Shown here: piece by piece, positions 28,531-37,523 of the stretch
Layout: each line of letters begins with the position of its first letter
Position numbering within the stretch: the first letter of the stretch is position 1
Source: Bacteroidales bacterium UBA4116
GTDB taxonomy: Bacteria > Bacteroidota > Bacteroidia > Bacteroidales > Tannerellaceae
Length of the DNA: 64,000 nt
Assembly: GCA_002381645.1 (NCBI GenBank)
Contig: DFXE01000008.1
Location: 1-64,000, forward strand
Direction: 5' to 3'
Made by a program: the position numbers and the translations under genes
The notes under the pieces: generated by a model
The model's input: the letters and a program-made list of their open reading frames with translations, nothing else
Told to the model about the DNA's origin: nothing
The model's database searches: none

Positions 28531-28559
28531 ATCGGGAAATGTTTTAGTCATTTTCCGAT
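28531..28559. repeat. imperfect inverted repeat between fecR and susC
   Basis: ATCGGGAAATG (28531-28541) and CATTTTCCGAT (28549-28559) form an 11-bp stem with one G-T type mismatch and a 7-nt loop. A run of seven T follows on the plus strand. For minus-strand transcription this lies in the fecR-susC gap and could be a processing or attenuation hairpin; a plus-strand terminator is the other reading. Confidence 0.35.
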
Positions 28560-28616
28560 TCTTTTTTTATTCCGGTTTCATCATAGGCATTCTATTTAAA
28601 AGTGTAACATTCCGAT

Positions 28617-29657
28617 TTATCGGGGAGTTATAAATACATCTTTTCCTGTTTTCTTATAGACAAATTGTCTCTCATAATTGATTATATGTAATACATCCCG
28701 GATGGATTGATTTAATGAAAAAGTTCCCGTATACCTGATCTTCTTTAAATTTTCATCTTCAAGATGGATATTTACATCGTAATATTTCTCCAATCGTTTA
28801 ACAATCAGCAATAAAGGTTCGTCTTTAAACTTATACTCACCATTTATCCATACATTGGAAAGAGAGGCATCTACATTTTCCAGCGATACCGTTTCATCCT
28901 CAAAATTGAAAAAAACTTTTTGGTTCGGCCTGAGCATTAATTGGCTGATGGCTTCTCCTTTTTTATTAAATGTCTCCAGTGATATTTTCCCGCTTAAAAG
29001 CGTAATTATACTGTAGGTAGATTCATGGTATGCTTCTACGTTAAACTCAGTCCCTAATACTGTTATACTTTGTTGTTTCAGGTTTACAACAAAAGGTTTC
29101 TGCTCATTGCCGGCCACTTCAAAAAAAGCTTCGCCATTTAAAAAAACTTCCCGTTTCTGATCCGAAAAACTGGTAGGATACCTGAATATAGTAGCCGCAT
29201 TTAATTTCACTTTGCTCCCGTCTGAAAGTATAAGCGTATTGGGTTTTCCTCCTTTTTCAACATTAATCTCGTTAAATGTTATTTCTTCGATTGATGATAA
29301 TTGCATATCCGTTGCTTTCCATTTTCCTATGCTCCACCCTATTGTAAAAGTAATCAGTATAACAGCTGCATACTGGATCAAAGCCTTATAGATTGTTTTT
29401 TTTCTACGATATGTATCAGGTAAGTTATTTGGCAGATTTATCTTCGAACACATACGATTCCAACTATCCTCAATTTCGTTTTCATCCATTAATTGTGCTT
29501 TTTGAAAAGAATCATGTATGTTTTTAAGTTTGAAAAACTGTCGTTTATTTTCTTCCGAATCCTGTATCCAAACATACAGTTCTTTCAATTCTTTTTCTCG
29601 TATATCTTTTGACAAATAACGAATTATCAATTCTTCTATGCTAATTTTTTCCGGCAT
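28617..29657 (-). CDS. FecR-family anti-sigma factor
   Basis: This 346-residue inner membrane protein has a cytoplasmic N-terminal region (1-90) that binds the sigma factor and one membrane helix (about 93-112, YAAVILITFTIGWSIG). The periplasmic FecR domain has LILSDGSKVKLNAATIFRYP, REVFLNGEAFFEVA and ITVLGTEFNVEAY. The DUF4974-type C-terminus (YKFKDEPLLLIVKRLEKYYD) is the region that meets the STN domain of SusC. It lies between the ECF sigma gene and the STN-type susC in the usual order. Confidence 0.92.
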   Translation of the reverse strand: MPEKISIEELIIRYLSKDIREKELKELYVWIQDSEENKRQFFKLKNIHDSFQKAQLMDENEIEDSWNRMCSKINLPNNLPDTYRRKKTIYKALIQYAAVILITFTIGWSIGKWKATDMQLSSIEEITFNEINVEKGGKPNTLILSDGSKVKLNAATIFRYPTSFSDQKREVFLNGEAFFEVAGNEQKPFVVNLKQQSITVLGTEFNVEAYHESTYSIITLLSGKISLETFNKKGEAISQLMLRPNQKVFFNFEDETVSLENVDASLSNVWINGEYKFKDEPLLLIVKRLEKYYDVNIHLEDENLKKIRYTGTFSLNQSIRDVLHIINYERQFVYKKTGKDVFITPR

Positions 29658-29710
29658 TTCGATTTCTCTTTATAATAAAAACGATTGTGAACAAAAACTT
29701 ACTTATCCAA

Positions 29711-30259
29711 TCAGCCAAATAATAAAACGACAGATAGTAATAGTGCATCCCTTATTATTCTCAAGCCCTTATACAGCTGTGCTTCCACTGTCCTTCTGGA
29801 AATGTTAAGTAAAGAAGCTATTTCAGAAGCTTTTTTCTCCTCTATGTAAGACATAATAAATATCTCACGACATTTTTGAGGAAGTTTTTCTATTTCATTA
29901 TAGATTAACGTTAACCTTTCGTCTTCAGAATAGAGCTTTATCCAATTATCATTGTATGACAATTCTTCAATTTTTAATTGCACGGTAATTAATTCTTCTA
30001 CACTTTCTTTTATATCCAAATGCTTTAGATAATCCAGGCAAGCATGCCTCACTGAGTTATATAAATAAGTTATGATGCCATCTCCAAAATAGAGAAAGGC
30101 CCTTTTTTTCCATATCTTTAGAAATACGTCATGAACAACATCTTCAGCTGCAGTACGGTCTAAAAATCTACACGCAAACAAAATCAAAGAGGGAGCATTT
30201 TTTTTATACAAGCCTTTGAAGTGTTCAATATCTCGCTCATCTTTTTGTGATTCTTCCAT
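29711..30259 (-). CDS. ECF sigma factor (sigma-70 family, Bacteroidetes type)
   Basis: This 182-residue protein has region 2 at about residues 20-90 (RTAAEDVVHDVFLKIWKKR, TYLYNSVRHACLDYLK). Region 4 is at about 120-172 (IEKLPQKCREIFIMSYIEEK, ASEIASLLNISRRTVEAQLY). It is first in the sulfatase operon and is read away from the porphyrin operon. With FecR and the STN-type SusC it makes a trans-envelope switch for the three sulfatases. Confidence 0.93.
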   Translation of the reverse strand: MEESQKDERDIEHFKGLYKKNAPSLILFACRFLDRTAAEDVVHDVFLKIWKKRAFLYFGDGIITYLYNSVRHACLDYLKHLDIKESVEELITVQLKIEELSYNDNWIKLYSEDERLTLIYNEIEKLPQKCREIFIMSYIEEKKASEIASLLNISRRTVEAQLYKGLRIIRDALLLSVVLLFG

Positions 30260-30358
30260 AGTGCTCGGAATAATACTATCCTATAATATATAAACGATTA
30301 AAGGATTAATATTACTTATAAATTTCAAGTTTTATTTTATAAAAAGAACAGAAGTTCC

Positions 30359-30373
30359 ATTTGATAGTCAAAT
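30359..30373. promoter_or_regulatory. short dyad in the sigma/TonB divergent region
   Basis: ATTTGA, three bases TAG, then TCAAAT form a perfect 6-bp dyad in the 264-bp divergent space. It might be a regulator site for either direction; evidence is limited to symmetry. Confidence 0.3.
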
Positions 30374-30445
30374 TGACAATCTATTCATCCAAATCGTTTT
30401 ATATACAAGGCACAAATTAAAACAGCAAGTGGGTAACCTTTCAAA

Positions 30446-30463
30446 ATCACTACATATAGTGAT
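30446..30463. promoter_or_regulatory. dyad overlapping the porphyrin operon promoter, candidate operator
   Basis: ATCACTA (30446-30452) and TAGTGAT (30457-30463) form a perfect 7-bp dyad with a 4-bp centre. It abuts and partly overlaps the -33 element at 30462, which is where a repressor would block the promoter. It does not match the classical Fur box. Confidence 0.42.
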
Positions 30464-30493
30464 TGACCGGAAATAATCTTTACAGTTTCTTTG
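30462..30493 (+). promoter_or_regulatory. probable promoter of the TonB-hemN-hemY operon
   Basis: ATTG (30462-30465), 20 bp, then TTTCTTTG (30486-30493) is one base off the consensus in each element. The start site would be near 30500, about 24 nt before the start codon. Confidence 0.45.
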
Positions 30494-30523
30494 TTTTTTT
30501 AAATCATCTAACTTAAATATGTA

Positions 30524-32848
30524 ATGAAGAGCCCTTCTGTATGGATTGTTGCGATTGGAGTATTTTTTTGTTCTCACAGTATATTTGCTGATAATGTTAA
30601 TCCGAAAGACACCCTCAAAACCTATAATATAGATGAAGTCATTATTACTTCATCTACAAAAGAAACAAACGACCTGCGAAAACTTCCCGGTTCTGTATCC
30701 GTTATATCTCCGCAGGCCATAAACGGCCGTCAGATCGACGCGTTAAAAGATATCAGTTCATTCGTACCGAACCTTTATATCCCTGATTACGGGGCAAAAC
30801 TGACATCCGCAATTTATATCCGTGGCGTGGGTGCGCGCAGCAGCGGGCAATCGGTAGGATTATATGTCGATAATGTCCCCTATTTAGACAAAAGCACCTT
30901 CGATTTTGAGTTAACCGATATTCAACGCATCGAAGTATTACGGGGTCCGCAGGGTACTCTTTACGGAAGGAACGCTATGGGAGGAATTGTTAACATTTAT
31001 ACGTTATCACCCTTCAATTACCAGGGCACTAAACTGGCCGTATCGGGAGGGAATTACGGGCAATTCAAAGCTAAGGCTTCTCACTACATGATGTTAGGCG
31101 ATAAAATAGGTTTATCATTAAGTGGCTATTACGACCGGAATGACGGGTTTTTCACAAACACTTATACGGGGAAAAGAGCGGATCATCTTGAATCGGCAGG
31201 AGGACGTTTCAAATTCGACTGGCGAATAAACCCTAAATTACTTGCCGCTTATACCCTTTCTTACGATTATGTTGACCAAGGCGCCTTTCCTTACGGTCTC
31301 TATCATAAAGAATCCGGAATAATCGATCCGGTAAATATTAATGATTCAAGCTTTTACAACCGCAAAGTGCTTACCAACAACCTGCTTCTCGAATATCGTA
31401 CCGACCGGTTTATCCTCAGCAGCACGACAGGACACCAGTACTTTAAAGATGATATGCTAATGGATCAGGACTTTTCTCCGAAATCTATTTTTACCCTTAA
31501 CCAGCTACAGAAACAAAATGCTTTCAGCGAAGAAATAGCTATCCGAAGCAATACCACTACGAATTATCAATGGTCGGTCGGACTGTACGGATTTTATAAT
31601 GATCTACACACCGATGGACCGGTCACTTTTAAGGAAGACGGGATCAGGGAAGTGCTTCAGCCTGTTTTCACAAAGATAAAAGAAGAGAATCCCAAAATGC
31701 CTTTTTACCTGAGGATCATGGATGACCAATTGTATATTCCCGGCTCCTTCTTCACCCCTTCTTACGGAGTAGCTTTATTTCATCAATCCACTTACAACAA
31801 TCTTTTTACCGAAGGATTGTCTGTAACTGCGGGTATCCGGTTCGATTATGAAAAGCAGGAAATGGATTACCGCTCGACAGCCATGATGCATATGGGGATG
31901 AGTGCTGACAGCATTGGAGGAACAGTTGTTGAATTACCGGGGATTGAACCGACCATTATGGATGAACATACTTCGCAGGACTTCTGGGAAATTCTGCCGA
32001 AAGTTTCCGTAAAATACGAATGCACGCCTTCCACTTTTACGTATTTTTCAGTGGCCAAAGGGTACAAAACCGGAGGATATAACGTACAAATGTCGGCCGA
32101 CCTGATGCAAAGCCAGATGCAGTACGATATGATGAGTAAATTCATGCCGGGCAGCGCAATCAAACCTGAACCGATCGAAAAAGTGGCAGCTTATAAACCT
32201 GAAAAAAGCTGGAATTATGAATTAGGTGTCCGCAGTGAATTAATCAAAGGGTGGCTTACCAGCGAACTCACGTTGTTTTATATGGATATTCGCGATATGC
32301 AAATCACCAAATTTGTTGACAGCGGCAACGGCAGATATCTCTCTAATGCAGGAAAAGCCAAAAGTCTGGGTGTCGAAGCCTCAGTCCGCGCCCTTTTGAC
32401 GAATGGTTTTACGGCAGATATTAATTACGGGTTCACCCATGCCACTTTCCGCGACTACATCCATGAATATAAAGATTATAACGGAAAGGTAGCCCAAGCG
32501 AATTGCGACGGAAATTTTATCCCTTACACACCCCGACACACTTTGAATGTTGGATTACATTATAATAAAATGCTGCGCAATTCATGGCTCGACCAGTTTA
32601 CCGCTTCGATGCAATTCAGCGGCATCGGTAATATTTACTGGAATGAATTGAATGATATCAGCCAGAAATTTTACGGGTTACTCAACGCAAAAATAGGGAT
32701 TCGCAAAGGTATCGTCAGGTTTGATGTCTGGAGTCGTAATATTACAGATACCCAGTATGCAGCCTTTTATTTTGAATCCTTTCAACAACCTTATATCCAG
32801 AAAGGAAAACCTTTTCAAATCGGAGCGGAATTGTCGGTTGCTTTCTAA
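30524..32848 (+). CDS. TonB-dependent receptor with methionine-rich loops, first of a tandem pair
   Basis: This 774-residue receptor has a signal peptide (about 1-22, ending SIFA), a TonB-box-like IDEVIITSS, a plug (VSVISPQAINGRQ, IEVLRGPQGTLYGRNAMGGI) and a 22-strand barrel ending ELSVAF. It is not a SusC type: no regulatory-like domain and no SusD. Two surface-loop segments absent from the next gene are rich in methionine: MMHMGM at residues 454-459, and 523-541 with six Met in 19 residues. Methionine and histidine there could bind heme iron or copper. It heads an operon with an MFS permease, hemN and hemY, so uptake of a porphyrin or heme precursor is the best guess; a metal chelate is an alternative. 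Confidence 0.88.
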   Translation: MKSPSVWIVAIGVFFCSHSIFADNVNPKDTLKTYNIDEVIITSSTKETNDLRKLPGSVSVISPQAINGRQIDALKDISSFVPNLYIPDYGAKLTSAIYIRGVGARSSGQSVGLYVDNVPYLDKSTFDFELTDIQRIEVLRGPQGTLYGRNAMGGIVNIYTLSPFNYQGTKLAVSGGNYGQFKAKASHYMMLGDKIGLSLSGYYDRNDGFFTNTYTGKRADHLESAGGRFKFDWRINPKLLAAYTLSYDYVDQGAFPYGLYHKESGIIDPVNINDSSFYNRKVLTNNLLLEYRTDRFILSSTTGHQYFKDDMLMDQDFSPKSIFTLNQLQKQNAFSEEIAIRSNTTTNYQWSVGLYGFYNDLHTDGPVTFKEDGIREVLQPVFTKIKEENPKMPFYLRIMDDQLYIPGSFFTPSYGVALFHQSTYNNLFTEGLSVTAGIRFDYEKQEMDYRSTAMMHMGMSADSIGGTVVELPGIEPTIMDEHTSQDFWEILPKVSVKYECTPSTFTYFSVAKGYKTGGYNVQMSADLMQSQMQYDMMSKFMPGSAIKPEPIEKVAAYKPEKSWNYELGVRSELIKGWLTSELTLFYMDIRDMQITKFVDSGNGRYLSNAGKAKSLGVEASVRALLTNGFTADINYGFTHATFRDYIHEYKDYNGKVAQANCDGNFIPYTPRHTLNVGLHYNKMLRNSWLDQFTASMQFSGIGNIYWNELNDISQKFYGLLNAKIGIRKGIVRFDVWSRNITDTQYAAFYFESFQQPYIQKGKPFQIGAELSVAF

Positions 32849-32856
32849 AAACAGGA

Positions 32857-34932
32857 ATGATGCGAATCCGGATATGGCTCATATTATTTATTTCTTATTC
32901 ATTATCTCTTTCCGCCGAAGAGCCCGATTCCCTTTTGAGCCGTTTAGTCATGCTAGATGAAGTGGTGGTACAGTCCTTCAAGCATGACAAACACTTCAGA
33001 ATGGCTCCCTTGGCCGCTTCTACTGTAAATGGCTCTGCTATCCGCAACCGGAACATAACGGGAATTAAAGGACTCAGTTCGTATATACCTAATCTTTTTA
33101 TTCCGGATTACGGCTCTAAGCTTACGTCACCCGTCTACATACGCGGGATCGGATCGAGAATCAACGCACCTTCCGTAGGATTATACGTTGACGGAATCCC
33201 GTATTTTGAGAAATCAGCATTTGACTTCGACTTCAATGAAATAGACCATATCGAAATTTTACGTGGGCCGCAAGGTACATTATACGGCAGGAATACCATG
33301 GGAGGCATTATCAACGTATATAACAGATCGGCACTGAAATATAAGGGAACGAATTTATACGGATCATTCGGCAATTATAATAACGTCAAAGGAGCTTTTT
33401 CCCATTATGGTAAACTGAGCGGAACATTGGGATATGCCATTTCCGGTAATTATACGCATGCAGGAGGATATTTTGACAACGTGTATAACGGGAAAAAGGC
33501 TGACAAACTGAAGGAGGGTTCCGGACGTATTCGCCTGGAATGGGCAACACGGCAGGATTTAAGAATGCAGCTCGTAAGCTCTTTGGATTATACCGATCAG
33601 GGAGGATACCCCTATGCTCTCACAGACTCCATCACCCATCGCCCCGGCCGTGTGAATTACAACGACTACAGTTCATATAAACGAACGTTGTCTACGACCG
33701 GTCTTACCGTCCATTATACCACGGGTTCTTTCAGCCTGAACAGCCAGTCCTCTTTTCAGTATCTTTCAGATAAACAAGGCCTTGACCAGGACTTCTCTAC
33801 TGAGAACCTTTACTTTGCCATACAAAATCAGCAGCAACATATGGTTTCGCAGGAGTTCAGCATTAAATCCGCCGGGGAGAACCGATACAAATGGCTGTTC
33901 GGCGTTTTTGGGTTTTGGCAGGGTATCAATAATGAAGTGATTCTGCAATACAAGGCTAATGAATATGAAACACGAAAATTGTATAATACGCCAACTTATG
34001 GAGCTGCGCTTTACCATCAGTCTACCATAGAAGATGTATTACTTGAAAATCTTTCTCTCACATTAGGTATGCGATATGATTATGAAAAAGCGGATACAGA
34101 TTACAAAGCTTATAAAAACACGGCAAACGATCGGGCGGAAACCGACCGATTTACCAGCAAACTGGATTTCAATCAATTCACACCTAAAATAGCCATCCAA
34201 TATTCTATACCTTCCCGCGGCATGATCTATGCTACCGTATCCAAAGGATATAAAACAGGAGGTTTTAACACCTCTTTTGAGAAAGAAGAAGACCGGTCTT
34301 TCAAACCTGAATACAGCTGGAACTATGAAGCCGGTACGAAATGGGAATTTCTTGAAAACCGCATCAAAGCTGAACTAAGCCTTTTTTACATCGACTGGAA
34401 AAACCAACAGATATACCAACCCCTTCCAAGCGGAAGAGGTTCGATGCTGAAAAATGCCGGACGCTCCGAAAGTAAAGGAATTGAGATTGGTTTACAGGGA
34501 AATTTATTCAACGGGTTTATGCTTCAGGCCAACTATGGTTATACGCATGCCACATTCAAAGCGTATAAACGGAGTGAAACACTCGACTACGCAGGGAATT
34601 ACCTGCCGATAGTACCTTCGCAAACGATATCCGCAAGTGCCGATTATATGATACCGTCTTTGTTTCGTTGGATAGACCGTTTCTCGTTAAACATCGGATT
34701 TGTAGGAACAGGAAAATTGTATTGGAACGAGAACAATAAAGTATCTCAACCTTTTTACGCACAACTCAACGGCAAAATATCGGCAACAAAAGAAATCGTC
34801 ACTATTTCATTGTGGGCTAAAAATATGACTAACACAAAGTATACCGCATTTTATTTCGAATCGATGGGTGAAGGCTTCGCGCAGAAAGGACGCCCTTTTA
34901 CCTTCGGCACGGATATAGCGGTAAATTTCTGA
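32857..34932 (+). CDS. TonB-dependent receptor, second of a tandem pair
   Basis: This 691-residue paralogue of the upstream receptor shares SSYIPNLFIPDYGSKLTS-type plug sequence, HIEILRGPQGTLYGRNTMGG and the FYFES..QKG.PF end pattern. It lacks the methionine-rich loops and about 80 residues of surface loop. The signal peptide (about 1-20, ending LSAE) is followed by LDEVVVQSF as TonB box. It starts 8 bp after the first receptor and ends 18 bp before the MFS gene. The two probably arose by tandem duplication and may recognise different forms of the same kind of ligand. Confidence 0.88.
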   Translation: MMRIRIWLILFISYSLSLSAEEPDSLLSRLVMLDEVVVQSFKHDKHFRMAPLAASTVNGSAIRNRNITGIKGLSSYIPNLFIPDYGSKLTSPVYIRGIGSRINAPSVGLYVDGIPYFEKSAFDFDFNEIDHIEILRGPQGTLYGRNTMGGIINVYNRSALKYKGTNLYGSFGNYNNVKGAFSHYGKLSGTLGYAISGNYTHAGGYFDNVYNGKKADKLKEGSGRIRLEWATRQDLRMQLVSSLDYTDQGGYPYALTDSITHRPGRVNYNDYSSYKRTLSTTGLTVHYTTGSFSLNSQSSFQYLSDKQGLDQDFSTENLYFAIQNQQQHMVSQEFSIKSAGENRYKWLFGVFGFWQGINNEVILQYKANEYETRKLYNTPTYGAALYHQSTIEDVLLENLSLTLGMRYDYEKADTDYKAYKNTANDRAETDRFTSKLDFNQFTPKIAIQYSIPSRGMIYATVSKGYKTGGFNTSFEKEEDRSFKPEYSWNYEAGTKWEFLENRIKAELSLFYIDWKNQQIYQPLPSGRGSMLKNAGRSESKGIEIGLQGNLFNGFMLQANYGYTHATFKAYKRSETLDYAGNYLPIVPSQTISASADYMIPSLFRWIDRFSLNIGFVGTGKLYWNENNKVSQPFYAQLNGKISATKEIVTISLWAKNMTNTKYTAFYFESMGEGFAQKGRPFTFGTDIAVNF

Positions 34933-34950
34933 CAGATACTAAAATAAAAT

Positions 34951-36153
34951 ATGATAGATAAGGCTAAAATAGGAAAACTGGGCACATTCTTCTGTTTATA
35001 CATAGCGCAAACCATCCCGATGAGTTTCTTTTCAACAGTTCTTCCCGTAATGATGAGGCAGGAAAACTTCTCACTCGCGTCCATTGGCTTACTTCAGCTA
35101 ATTAAACTTCCCTGGATATTGAAATTTATCTGGTCACCCATTGTCGACAGGAATAGTGTAACCGTATCCGATTACAAACGCTGGATATTTTCCTCGGAAA
35201 TTTTATATGCCGCCATTATATTTACCGTGGCATTCCTTAATTTTAAAACAGATTTTTATGTGATCTTGGGATTGATCATCGTATCATTCATTGCTTCGGC
35301 CACACAGGATATTGCTACCGATGCATTAGCCGTACTATCGTTTGATAAAAAAGACAAAAGCCTTGCCAACAGTATGCAGTCGATGGGCAGTTTTGGAGGT
35401 ACAATGATCGGCAGCGGGGTATTGCTATTGCTATACCGTCAGATAGGCTGGAATAATCTGCTTCCCTGCCTTGCCTTATTCGTCATACTGGCGTTACTTC
35501 CTTTGCTATTTAATAAAAAGATTGAAATCCACCGGGAGCAGGAGCCTGTACAGGCTAAAAAAGCCGATGTATTTTTCTTCTTTACCCAACCGGGTATAGG
35601 CAAGCAAATCGTTTTCCTTTTTCTCTTTTACTCCGGACTGATCGGAACACTTGCCATGCTTAAACCTTATCTGGTCGATCTCGGTTACGACATGAAGGAA
35701 ATTGGCATTATGAACGGCGTGGCGGGTACTTCTGCCGGATTTATCGCATCTTTCGCGGGTGGATTTATCGTAAGAAATATCGGCAGGCACTACTCACGTA
35801 TTCTTTTTTCCGTATTCATCCTTATCGCTACACTTTATTTTCTCTGGCTTTCCAATATTCGTCCCGATACCATCCTGTTATACATCGGTATTTTTCTTTT
35901 ATGGGGTAGTTACGGAATGGCAACCATTATTGTCTATACTACGGCGATGGATTGTGTGCGTCCGGGACGTGAAGGAACCGATTTCACCATACAGACCGTA
36001 ATAACCCATCTCAGCAGTATGTGTATCGCCATCCTGAGCGGGAAGATCGGCGACAGTCTGGGATACAGCGGTATATTTATGCTTGAATCCACTTTGGCAT
36101 GCATGTCGCTTTGTTACATATTATTCGCATTTAGAAAAGAGAAAAAGATATGA
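34951..36153 (+). CDS. MFS permease of the AmpG/RhtX-like group
   Basis: This 400-residue protein has about 12 membrane helices. The early segment LPWILKFIWSPIVDR and the SATQDIATDALAV motif are typical of AmpG-like and RhtX/FptX siderophore-type inner membrane importers. It lies between the TonB receptors and hemN and its stop codon overlaps the hemN start by 4 bp, so translation is coupled. As the only inner membrane transporter in the operon it should move the receptor substrate into the cytoplasm, where HemN and the oxidase act. Substrate is inferred, not shown. Confidence 0.85.
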   Translation: MIDKAKIGKLGTFFCLYIAQTIPMSFFSTVLPVMMRQENFSLASIGLLQLIKLPWILKFIWSPIVDRNSVTVSDYKRWIFSSEILYAAIIFTVAFLNFKTDFYVILGLIIVSFIASATQDIATDALAVLSFDKKDKSLANSMQSMGSFGGTMIGSGVLLLLYRQIGWNNLLPCLALFVILALLPLLFNKKIEIHREQEPVQAKKADVFFFFTQPGIGKQIVFLFLFYSGLIGTLAMLKPYLVDLGYDMKEIGIMNGVAGTSAGFIASFAGGFIVRNIGRHYSRILFSVFILIATLYFLWLSNIRPDTILLYIGIFLLWGSYGMATIIVYTTAMDCVRPGREGTDFTIQTVITHLSSMCIAILSGKIGDSLGYSGIFMLESTLACMSLCYILFAFRKEKKI

Positions 36154-37520
36154 CCAGCGAAGAACGTTTGCAAAAATATAATGTACCTGTACCCCGGTAT
36201 ACCAGTTACCCACCAGCCAATTATTTTCACGGCTCGTTCGGTCCGGGCGAATATGAAGCTGCTCTGGAAGAATCAAACACAGCAGGCCCAGCTCATATTT
36301 CTTTCTATATACATATTCCTTTCTGCCGGCATCTTTGCCATTACTGCGGATGCAATTCGTTTGTTATGACCGCAAAAAAAACGGTAGACAGGTATATCTC
36401 GGCCTTACACACTGAAATAGACAAAGTAGCCGGAAAATTAAACAACCGGCGGAAAATAGCCCAAATCCATTACGGCGGCGGTACTCCCACCCTGTTACCG
36501 GTATCCACATTGAGAGAATTAAACAGGCATCTTTTAGCCGGCTTCGAATGTATCGATCAACCCGAAATCGCCATTGAATGCCATCCCGGCTACATGGACG
36601 AGTCGTACTGGACAGAGCTTACCGAAGCCGGGTTTAACCGTTTCAGCCTGGGTATCCAGGACTTCAACGATCAGGTATTAAAAGCCGTGAACCGACGCCC
36701 TTCCCTACTCCCGGTAGAAACAATCGTTACTTCCGTTCGTAAAAAAGGTATGCGTATCAATATGGATTTCATTTATGGCCTTCCTTTTCAAACAGCAGAG
36801 AGTTTTGCCGCTACCATTCGTCGTGCAGCAGAACTTCAGCCGGACAGGTTAGTAACCTTTTCCTACGCCCATGTACCCTGGGTTAATAAACGGCAACTCA
36901 TAATAGAGAAAACCGGACTTCCACCGGGCGGAGAAAAGGGCCGAATGTACGAAAATGCCCGGTCCATTCTTACCGACGCAGGCTATCAGACGATCGGTAT
37001 GGATCATTTTGTAAAAGAAACAGACGAACTTTACCCTGCCTTATTAACCGGGCAATTACACCGTAACTTCCAGGGATACTGTACCCGGAGGACTACCGGA
37101 CAGGTGTATGCTTTGGGTGTAACCGGTATCAGTCAGCTATACAACGGATACGCGCAAAACAGTAAGGATATCGTCGAATATATAAACCGCATCGAAAACG
37201 ATTCATTTGCAACTGTTAAGGGATATAGACTGAAGCGGGAAGAACAGATTACAGGTATGGTAATCGAATCGCTGATGTGTAATTATACAATCAACTGGAA
37301 AGAGCTGGAAGAGCAACTCATGATCCCTTCGGAACAGATAAAAGAGATTACGGGATATAACTTCTGTGTATTGAAAACTTTTGCAGAAGACGGTATCATC
37401 ACCATGGATAATGACCATATCCGGATAACCCCAGAAGGTTCACTTTTCATAAGGAACGTAGCCGCATCATTAGATAAGAAAATGCAGCAGACCACCCGGT
37501 CGTTTTCAAAACCCGTTTGA
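36150..37520 (+). CDS. hemN: oxygen-independent coproporphyrinogen III oxidase
   Basis: This 456-residue radical SAM enzyme converts coproporphyrinogen III to protoporphyrinogen IX. It matches true HemN along its whole length: PRYTSYP at the start, the cluster motif with Cys59, Cys63, Cys66 plus Cys68 (PFCRHLCHYCGC), HYGGGTPT, FNRFSLGIQDFN, MDFIYGLP, IGMDHFVK, HRNFQGY and the C-terminal HemN domain. The second cysteine (CGC) and HRNFQGY separate it from HemW-like relatives. It overlaps the permease by 4 bp and is followed 3 bp later by the next enzyme of heme synthesis. Confidence 0.93.
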   Translation: MTSEERLQKYNVPVPRYTSYPPANYFHGSFGPGEYEAALEESNTAGPAHISFYIHIPFCRHLCHYCGCNSFVMTAKKTVDRYISALHTEIDKVAGKLNNRRKIAQIHYGGGTPTLLPVSTLRELNRHLLAGFECIDQPEIAIECHPGYMDESYWTELTEAGFNRFSLGIQDFNDQVLKAVNRRPSLLPVETIVTSVRKKGMRINMDFIYGLPFQTAESFAATIRRAAELQPDRLVTFSYAHVPWVNKRQLIIEKTGLPPGGEKGRMYENARSILTDAGYQTIGMDHFVKETDELYPALLTGQLHRNFQGYCTRRTTGQVYALGVTGISQLYNGYAQNSKDIVEYINRIENDSFATVKGYRLKREEQITGMVIESLMCNYTINWKELEEQLMIPSEQIKEITGYNFCVLKTFAEDGIITMDNDHIRITPEGSLFIRNVAASLDKKMQQTTRSFSKPV

Positions 37521-37523
37521 TGT

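Noticed and set aside
30524..34932. Reading the tandem receptors as a SusC/SusC pair of a glycan locus
   Set aside because: They lack the regulatory-like domain and any SusD, and sit with heme enzymes; classical TonB receptors fit better.
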